DNA of 36,973 bases, taken from positions 1,066 through 38,038 of the forward strand of contig DHIR01000131.1 of NCBI GenBank assembly GCA_002403905.1, read 5' to 3'. The position numbers and the translations under genes are program-made. Of the stretch, positions 31,676 to 36,973 are shown piece by piece. This DNA is from Mucilaginibacter sp. UBA4741 (GTDB taxonomy: Bacteria > Bacteroidota > Bacteroidia > Sphingobacteriales > Sphingobacteriaceae). The notes under the pieces were generated by a model, which worked only from the letters and a program-made list of their open reading frames with translations, was not told the DNA's origin and ran no database searches. How positions within the stretch are numbered: position 1 is the first letter of the stretch; every line of letters starts with the position of its first letter.

Positions 31676-33042
31676 TGTAGGGGGGGGGTAACTACAGCCG
31701 TTGCATTTACGGCAATGTTCACCCCGGTAGTGCTTACCCCACCTAAATTATAGGCGGTAACCGTATAGTCGGTAGATGGTGATGTTACCGTTGGTGTGCC
31801 AACAAAAGTGCCGGTCCGGGCATCGAAATTTAAACCGGTGGGCAAGGCTTTATCAATAGTATAACCTGTTGTGTTTACTGTTCTTATCAGGTAGTTATAT
31901 TGGTCGGCTACATAGAGGTTACCGGTTGCGTCAAATTCAATATCTTGCGGCCTGTTAAATGTTGCCGAAGCGCCAAAGCTGTTTGCTGAACCCACTGCAC
32001 CGCTACCGGCAATAAGCACTAATGAACCTGTTGATGTGATCTCGTAGATCTGGTTCTTATTTAAACTTGCAAAATATATGTTGCCTGCCGCTGTTATTCT
32101 TATCCCACCGGGGATGCCTATGTTTGATAATGCCGGCGGCACGCCAGGCAAAACACCCGCAATGGTAGTTACTACACCGCCAGGGGTAATTTTACGGATA
32201 GCGTTATTGCCGCTGTCTGATACATAAACATTACCTGCCGCATCGGTAGTAAGATACTGGGGGCCTGAAAATTGTGCTGATGAACCGGTGCCATCAGCCT
32301 GGCCTGCGAAGCCGTTACCGGCTAGGGTAGTAACAACTCCTGCGAGTGTTATTTTACGGATCGTATGGTTACCGACTTCGGCAACGTAAATATTGTCGTT
32401 TTTATCAATAGCAAGGCCGTAAGGTTGGTTAAACACGGCCGCGGTACCAACACCATCAGTATATCCTAACACCCCGCTGCCTGCAAATGTACTTACTATA
32501 CCGGCAGGTGTTATTTTGCGTATGGTTTCGCCAAAGTAATCGGCTACAAACATGTTGCCGCCACTATCAAACGCAACAGATGTTGGGCCGTTAAAAGTAG
32601 CCGAGAGCGCCGGGCCATCTGTATTGCCCGCGCGAAGAAGCACGCCGGCATAGGTAGTAACCACACCACCAGGTGTTATTTTGCGTATAACCTTATTATA
32701 GTATTCAGGCACATAAAAATTGCCCGCGGCATCAATGGTTATAGATTGCGGCGCGTTAAAACTTGCTGCCGTACCTGTAGCATCAGTACTGCCTGCGGTA
32801 CCGTTGCCTGCAAATACACCAACAGACCCATACGCATACGAAGGTACTGCCCCGCCTGTATTGGTTGGGGGCAAAGTTGTTATTGGTGTATTTACAGTAT
32901 AAACTTGTGGCGTGGGGTAACTAATATTAGGGGCCTGCCCCAAAACACTATTAAAAACCAGACAAAATAAAGCAAACAATACAGCCCTGCGGGTTGTTTT
33001 CCCACACGCATAGTTAAACGCTGTACTATTTACGATGATCAT
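31642..33042 (-). CDS. N-terminal part of the same surface protein: signal peptide and NHL propeller
   Basis: 466 residues. A signal peptide (about 1-36, ending NSVLGQ) is followed by the start of a He_PIG-like module (APNISYPTPQVYTVNT, PPTNTGG). Then come six NHL blades of the form FNxPxxIxxDxxGNxYVAD and IRKITPGGVVTTxAG (about residues 75-390), which build a six-bladed beta propeller. The other half of the He_PIG module returns as TTGYTIDKALPTGLNFD. The frame then enters a run of nine C and ends in an unrelated tail, LQWLLILLTQHP. Adding one C gives PPPTMAPNITYATP and continues into the downstream frame, for a joined protein of about 1078 residues. As written, this half would be secreted without a sorting domain. 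Confidence 0.85.
   Translation of the reverse strand: MIIVNSTAFNYACGKTTRRAVLFALFCLVFNSVLGQAPNISYPTPQVYTVNTPITTLPPTNTGGAVPSYAYGSVGVFAGNGTAGSTDATGTAASFNAPQSITIDAAGNFYVPEYYNKVIRKITPGGVVTTYAGVLLRAGNTDGPALSATFNGPTSVAFDSGGNMFVADYFGETIRKITPAGIVSTFAGSGVLGYTDGVGTAAVFNQPYGLAIDKNDNIYVAEVGNHTIRKITLAGVVTTLAGNGFAGQADGTGSSAQFSGPQYLTTDAAGNVYVSDSGNNAIRKITPGGVVTTIAGVLPGVPPALSNIGIPGGIRITAAGNIYFASLNKNQIYEITSTGSLVLIAGSGAVGSANSFGASATFNRPQDIEFDATGNLYVADQYNYLIRTVNTTGYTIDKALPTGLNFDARTGTFVGTPTVTSPSTDYTVTAYNLGGVSTTGVNIAVNATAVVTPPLQWLLILLTQHP
31680..31688. other. G9/C9 homopolymer at the frame break
   Basis: Nine G on the + strand (nine C in the coding sense) sit exactly where the two halves of the surface protein change frame. 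Ten, or seven, would restore one continuous reading frame. The run is long enough for slipped-strand mispairing and also for a sequencing error. Confidence 0.9.
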
Positions 33043-33119
33043 AAGGCACTTATGGGGTTATCAAAAATAAAAAAAATAACTGAATAGCAGATGTTTTGTC
33101 CGAAGAAAAACAACCTATC

Positions 33120-33143
33120 AAATATTATGCATGCATAATATTT
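33120..33143. promoter_or_regulatory. Perfect 24-bp palindrome, candidate operator
   Basis: Each half reads AAATATTATGCA when taken from its outer end, with no mismatch and no spacer. It lies in the 143-bp gap between the divergent surface-protein gene and icmF, 16 bases upstream of the icmF -7 box, so it covers the -33 area. It is a good site for a dimeric regulator. No regulator gene is adjacent. Confidence 0.6.
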
Positions 33144-33159
33144 CTGCGGTAAATTTTGT

Positions 33160-33167
33160 TATTTTTG
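33160..33167 (+). promoter_or_regulatory. -7 box (TATTTTTG) of icmF
   Basis: TATTTTTG matches TAnnTTTG and ends 18 bases before the icmF ATG. The -33 region coincides with the right edge of the 24-bp palindrome, and no separate TTG is visible. Confidence 0.5.
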
Positions 33168-33185
33168 TATTAATCAATCTGTGTT

Positions 33186-36100
33186 ATGGAAAGTGTTGCC
33201 TATCAGTCTGCCAATAAAATACGTTTTGTTACCGCCGCTTCATTGTTCGATGGGCATGATGCTACCATAAATATAATGCGCCGCATACTGCAAGCCAGCG
33301 GTGCCGAAGTAATACACCTGGGCCATAACCGCAGTGTTGATGAGGTGGTAAACTGCGCCATACAAGAAGATGTGCAGGGCATTGCTTTAACCAGCTACCA
33401 GGGCGGCCATGTAGAATATTTTAAATATATGCATGATCTGCTGGCCGAGCGTGGCGCAAGCCACATTAAGATATTTGGCGGTGGTGGTGGCGTATTTCTT
33501 CCGCATGAAATTGAGGAATTACAGGATTACGGTATCAGTAAGATCTACTCACCCGATGATGGCCGTACTATGGGCCTGCAAGGTATGATAAATGATATGT
33601 TGAGGCAATGCGATTTTAAAACAGTTACCCATCTTAATGGCCAGTTAAAACAACTTGGCGATAAAGACGCGCATGCCATAGCCAGTTTGATTACATTGGC
33701 CGAGGCTGGCACAGAAATACCTGCTACTGCCCCTGCAAGTGCTACTAAAAAGATTCCCGTCATCGGCATAACCGGCACCGGTGGCTCGGGCAAATCATCA
33801 TTGGTTGATGAGATTGTGCGCCGTTTTTTAATGGAGACTGAAAATACTTTAGCTATAATCTCTGTCGACCCTAGTAAACGCAAAACGGGGGGTGCCTTAT
33901 TGGGCGATAGGATACGAATGAATTCCATAAACAACCCTCGTATTTACATGCGTAGTTTGGCTACGCGGCAGGCTAATTTGGCGTTGAGCAAACATGTACA
34001 GGAGTCGGTTGATATTTGTAAGGCTGCAGAGTATGATCTGATCATTGTTGAAACATCGGGTATAGGGCAAAGCGATACCATGATAACCGATTATTGCGAC
34101 CTATCGCTCTACGTAATGACCCCCGAATTTGGCGCGGCATCGCAATTAGAAAAAATTGATATGCTGGATTTTGCCGATATGGTGGCGCTTAACAAATTCG
34201 ACAAACGCGGTGCGCTGGATGCTATACGTGATGTACGCAAGCAATACAAACGCAACCATAAATTATTTGATGCTAAAGACGATGACCTGCCAATTTACGG
34301 CACTATGGCATCGCAGTTTAACGACCCCGGCATGAACGCGCTTTTTGCCGCGTTGATTAAGAAAATATCAGATAAAACCGATGTTGAATTTAAACTGAAA
34401 GACATAATTAGCTTAGGCGATGGCAGCGAGGCTGAGAAGATATACATCATCCCACCACAAAGAACCCGCTACCTGGCAGAGATTACAGAAAGTAGTGAGG
34501 CCTATACCCACTGGGTGAATGAGCAGTGTGGGTTGGCGCAGCAATTATGGCAGGTGCAAGGGGTGATAAATCTCGTAGAGACGCAATACCTTGCGTCTCC
34601 GGGTAAAACGTCTTTAGGCAAAATCTCGTCCGAGACGCAAAGTATTGCGTCTCTACGGGAGGTACAGACACTCCTTGAAAAGCAATTACACCCTGATTGT
34701 AAACGCTTATTAGCCGAATGGCCCGATACCGTTATTAAATACAAGGCCGAGAACTTTATTTATAAAGTACGCGATAAGGAAATTAAACAACCGCTGTTTT
34801 ATACCTCGTTATCACAATTGCAGATACCTAAGATCGCCCTGCCCAAATATGAGGCCTGGGGCGATATTTTGCGTTGGTTATTAACAGAAAATGTGCCGGG
34901 CGAGTTCCCATATACGGCTGGAGTTTTCCCGCTAAAACGCGAAGGCGAGGACCCAACGCGCATGTTTGCAGGCGAGGGTGGCCCCGAGCGGACTAACAAG
35001 CGTTTCCATTATGTATCATTAGGCCAACCGGCTCATCGGTTAAGTACGGCGTTTGATTCGGTTACGTTATATGGTGAGGACCCACATACGCGGCCTGATA
35101 TCTACGGAAAAATTGGCAATGCCGGTGTTAGCATAGCTACGCTGGATGATGCAAAAAAACTATATTCGGGGTTTGATCTATGCCATGCGTCCACTTCGGT
35201 ATCCATGACTATTAATGGCCCCGCGCCTATGCTGTTGGGTTTTTTTATGAATGCGGCTATAGATCAGCAATGCGAAAAGTATATCGCCGAGCATAAGCTG
35301 GAACATTTGGTTGAGGCCAAGTTTAAAGAGTTTTTTGAGGATAGGGGGTTAAAGCGGCCAGTTTACAATGATGCCGAATTACCTGCGGGAAATGATGGCT
35401 TAGGTTTAATGTTATTAGGCCTAACCGGCGACCAGGTTTTACCGCCCGACGTTTACCAAAAAATAAAAGCTTATGCTATCGCTACCGTGCGTGGCACCGT
35501 ACAGGCTGATATTTTAAAGGAGGACCAGGCGCAAAACACCTGCATATTTAGCACCGAGTTTGCCTTGCGCATGATGGGCGATATGCAGCAGTATTTTATT
35601 AATGAAAAGGTGCGTAACTTTTATTCGGTATCTATATCAGGTTATCACATTGCCGAGGCGGGGGCCAATCCAGTTACGCAACTGGCGTTTACCTTATCAA
35701 ACGGGTTTACCTATTTAGAATATTATTTGAGCCGGGGGATGCATATTGATGATTTCGCGCCTAACCTGTCTTTCTTTTTCTCTAATGGGATAGACCCCGA
35801 ATATTCGGTTATTGGCCGGGTGGCAAGGCGTATCTGGGCCAAGGCTATAAAGAATAAGTACAAGGGTAATGATCGGTCACAAAAACTGAAATATCATATC
35901 CAAACCAGTGGGCGCTCACTGCATGCACAGGAGATAGACTTTAATGATATCCGCACTACGCTGCAAGCTTTGTATGCTATATATGATAACTGTAATTCGT
36001 TACATACTAATGCTTATGATGAGGCGATCACTACGCCTACCGAAGAGTCGGTGCGCAGGGCAATGGCTATTCAATTAATCATTAACCGGGAACTGGGACT

Positions 36101-36590
36101 GGCAAAAAATGAAAACCCGATACAAGGCGCTTTCATCATTGAAGAACTTACCGACCTGGTAGAGCAAGCGGTAATGACCGAGTTTAACAATATTAATGAT
36201 CGTGGTGGGGTACTGGGTGCTATGGAAACCATGTACCAGCGCAGCAAGATACAGGAAGAATCTCTTTACTACGAAACGCTAAAACATAACGGCGAATACC
36301 CGATAGTTGGTGTAAATACATTCCTCAACAAAAATGGGTCGCCAACCATCACACCGTCAGAGGTGATACGTGCAACAGAAGAAGAAAAGCAATATCAAAT
36401 AAGTACGCTGCATGCCTTCCAGGAACGTAATGAAGATAAGATAAACCAACTATTAAAGAACCTGCAACACACCGCCATAGCCGGCGAAAATATTTTTGAA
36501 AGCCTGATGGAAGCCTGTAAGTACTGCTCGCTCGGGCAGATCTCTCACACGTTGTATGAGGTTGGAGGGCAGTATAGAAGGAATATGTAG
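33186..36590 (+). CDS. icmF: Fused isobutyryl-CoA mutase (IcmF), B12-dependent
   Basis: 1134 residues. IcmF interconverts isobutyryl-CoA and n-butyryl-CoA with adenosylcobalamin. Order of parts: a B12-binding domain (about 12-140) with DGHDAT (base-off His24), LTSYQGGH and GGGGG; a MeaB-like G-protein chaperone (about 190-410) with Walker [10 protein letters not shown] (197-205), [29 protein letters not shown] and NKFD; a linker; and the substrate-binding mutase barrel (from about 540) with [20 protein letters not shown]. The FPYTAGVFP text fits IcmF, not methylmalonyl-CoA mutase (YPFTRGPY). Residues 463-491, in the linker, are encoded by an inserted palindromic repeat. The overall length is slightly above the usual figure of about 1100. 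Confidence 0.95.
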   Translation: MESVAYQSANKIRFVTAASLFDGHDATINIMRRILQASGAEVIHLGHNRSVDEVVNCAIQEDVQGIALTSYQGGHVEYFKYMHDLLAERGASHIKIFGGGGGVFLPHEIEELQDYGISKIYSPDDGRTMGLQGMINDMLRQCDFKTVTHLNGQLKQLGDKDAHAIASLITLAEAGTEIPATAPASATKKIPVIGITGTGGSGKSSLVDEIVRRFLMETENTLAIISVDPSKRKTGGALLGDRIRMNSINNPRIYMRSLATRQANLALSKHVQESVDICKAAEYDLIIVETSGIGQSDTMITDYCDLSLYVMTPEFGAASQLEKIDMLDFADMVALNKFDKRGALDAIRDVRKQYKRNHKLFDAKDDDLPIYGTMASQFNDPGMNALFAALIKKISDKTDVEFKLKDIISLGDGSEAEKIYIIPPQRTRYLAEITESSEAYTHWVNEQCGLAQQLWQVQGVINLVETQYLASPGKTSLGKISSETQSIASLREVQTLLEKQLHPDCKRLLAEWPDTVIKYKAENFIYKVRDKEIKQPLFYTSLSQLQIPKIALPKYEAWGDILRWLLTENVPGEFPYTAGVFPLKREGEDPTRMFAGEGGPERTNKRFHYVSLGQPAHRLSTAFDSVTLYGEDPHTRPDIYGKIGNAGVSIATLDDAKKLYSGFDLCHASTSVSMTINGPAPMLLGFFMNAAIDQQCEKYIAEHKLEHLVEAKFKEFFEDRGLKRPVYNDAELPAGNDGLGLMLLGLTGDQVLPPDVYQKIKAYAIATVRGTVQADILKEDQAQNTCIFSTEFALRMMGDMQQYFINEKVRNFYSVSISGYHIAEAGANPVTQLAFTLSNGFTYLEYYLSRGMHIDDFAPNLSFFFSNGIDPEYSVIGRVARRIWAKAIKNKYKGNDRSQKLKYHIQTSGRSLHAQEIDFNDIRTTLQALYAIYDNCNSLHTNAYDEAITTPTEESVRRAMAIQLIINRELGLAKNENPIQGAFIIEELTDLVEQAVMTEFNNINDRGGVLGAMETMYQRSKIQEESLYYETLKHNGEYPIVGVNTFLNKNGSPTITPSEVIRATEEEKQYQISTLHAFQERNEDKINQLLKNLQHTAIAGENIFESLMEACKYCSLGQISHTLYEVGGQYRRNM
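34574..34657. repeat. 84-bp palindromic repeat inside icmF
   Basis: Perfect 16-base arms CGTAGAGACGCAATAC (34574-34589) and GTATTGCGTCTCTACG (34642-34657) bound the element. Each end also forms its own small hairpin (GAGACGCAA with TTGCGTCTC). The text is a dispersed intergenic repeat type. Its 84 bases equal 28 codons and are read through in frame as roughly [15 protein letters not shown] and then [10 protein letters not shown]. Confidence 0.85.
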
Positions 36591-36595
36591 GTTGA

Positions 36596-36666
36596 TAAAG
36601 ATTGGTTGTTAAAGATTGGCTGACATGCTAATTACCAATCTTTAATCTTCAATAACTAATCTTTTA
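36596..36666. repeat. Stop-codon-abutting inverted repeat, copy 2
   Basis: The left arm TAAAGATTGGTTGTTAAAGA, then TTGG, starts seven bases after the icmF stop. The right arm (36635-36666) includes 28 bases identical to 7691-7718 and ends in the stop codon of the PhnA-domain gene. The left arm is shorter by about six bases. It lies between convergent genes and probably acts as their shared transcript end. Confidence 0.75.
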
Positions 36667-36882
36667 TTTTTTCCTCAAAAACTCCGCCCTCAACACAATA
36701 CTCATTCCGTCAATTTTACAATCAACTTCATCAGCATCATCAGTAAGGCGGATCTTTTTAACCGTTGTACCTTGTTTTATGGTAGTACCGCCGCCTTTTA
36801 CTTTTAAGCTTTTTATCACTGTTACCGAGTCGCCGTCATGCAGTTGGTTGCCGTTGCTGTCTTTTACTATTAGTTCGTCCAT
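36664..36882 (-). CDS. PhnA-domain protein (YjdM C-terminal type)
   Basis: 72 residues. The sequence VKDSNGNQLHDGDSVTVIKS, LKVKGGGTTIKQGTTVKKIR, and MSIVLRAEFLRKK matches the C-terminal PhnA domain of YjdM/PhnA proteins. These were linked by name to phosphonate use, but their function is not settled. The N-terminal zinc ribbon of the roughly 110-residue full-length form is missing. The ATG start is clean and the short form looks intrinsic and undamaged. The gene is monocistronic and convergent with icmF. Confidence 0.88.
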   Translation of the reverse strand: MDELIVKDSNGNQLHDGDSVTVIKSLKVKGGGTTIKQGTTVKKIRLTDDADEVDCKIDGMSIVLRAEFLRKK

Positions 36883-36926
36883 TTTGGAGTGTTATATTTC
36901 GGCGAAGTTACAAATATTTATTTGCG

Positions 36927-36934
36927 CAAAATTA
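36927..36934 (-). promoter_or_regulatory. Possible -7 box (TAATTTTG) of the PhnA-domain gene
   Basis: TAATTTTG on the minus strand fits TAnnTTTG about 45 bases before the ATG. The remaining bases to the window end show no gene. Confidence 0.35.
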
Positions 36935-36973
36935 AAAATGGCTATCACCCTCAGGGAAATCGCTTTTAACTTT

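Noticed and set aside
31642..33042. Treating the two surface-protein frames as two independent genes
   Set aside because: The second frame lacks a signal peptide and begins in the middle of a repeated He_PIG linker; a one-base change in the homopolymer joins them exactly.
34574..34657. Hairpins in icmF read as a terminator
   Set aside because: The stems have no T-tract and lie in an uninterrupted reading frame with full mutase motifs downstream.
33186..36590. Methylmalonyl-CoA mutase large subunit
   Set aside because: The order B12 domain, G-protein chaperone, mutase barrel in one chain and the FPYTAGVFP motif fit IcmF, not MCM.

Overview
The window looks like a chromosome segment of a Bacteroidota bacterium, most likely from the family Sphingobacteriaceae (Mucilaginibacter/Pedobacter type). 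The grounds are the moderate-to-low GC content, the absence of Shine-Dalgarno leaders, promoter boxes of the Bacteroidota form TAnnTTTG, a type IX secretion (gliding-motility-type) C-terminal sorting domain, the gene content (paired rhomboids, DUF3472, DUF6600-like and He_PIG/NHL proteins, fused isobutyryl-CoA mutase), and the many short palindromic intergenic repeats. The genus is an inference; no rRNA or tRNA gene is visible.

Layout. 1-257: 5' end of a lipoprotein amidohydrolase gene (minus) that runs off the left edge. 451-5039: a + strand block of mutL, two rhomboid proteases and a membrane-anchored endonuclease/exonuclease/phosphatase protein. 5154-7577: cysS and a secreted NTF2-like protein. 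7717-10054 (minus): a SurA-like chaperone/isomerase gene followed by a MoxR ATPase gene. 10229-11387: a 187-residue unknown protein and rdgB. 11446-14031 (minus): a large OstA/LptA-like protein. 14079-17240: tilS, a small membrane protein and a DUF5077/DUF3472 protein. 17532-18497 (minus): a 2-oxoglutarate/Fe(II) oxygenase. 18586-20795: a truncated S41-peptidase-like remnant and a Trp/Tyr-rich secreted protein with a very long glutamine tail. 20863-25476 (minus): the operon ileS - dksA/traR-like - lspA. 25738-29098: a putative secreted glycoside hydrolase, a 42-bp tandem repeat, then the overlapping pair dgkA-recO. 29229-33042 (minus): a small unknown protein and a large NHL/Ig-like surface protein split into two frames at a nine-base G/C homopolymer. 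33186-36590: icmF (fused B12-dependent acyl-CoA mutase). 36664-36882 (minus): a short PhnA-domain protein.

Most genes are housekeeping: mismatch repair and RecO recombination, two aminoacyl-tRNA synthetases, tRNA-Ile lysidine synthesis, nucleotide-pool cleaning, lipoprotein signal peptidase, outer-membrane biogenesis (SurA-like, OstA-like) and lipid/undecaprenol phosphorylation. The accessory parts are the surface and secreted proteins.

The least ordinary features are: (1) the nine-base homopolymer that separates the signal peptide from the type IX sorting signal of one surface protein, a candidate phase-variation switch or a sequencing error; (2) palindromic repeats lying in frame inside two housekeeping genes, icmF and rdgB; (3) a perfect 24-bp palindrome between the surface-protein gene and icmF; (4) promoter boxes so close to start codons that several mRNAs should be leaderless; (5) families of palindromic repeats that abut stop codons, plus a roughly 200-bp MITE-like element. 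No CRISPR array, prophage, transposase or recognised defence system was seen.
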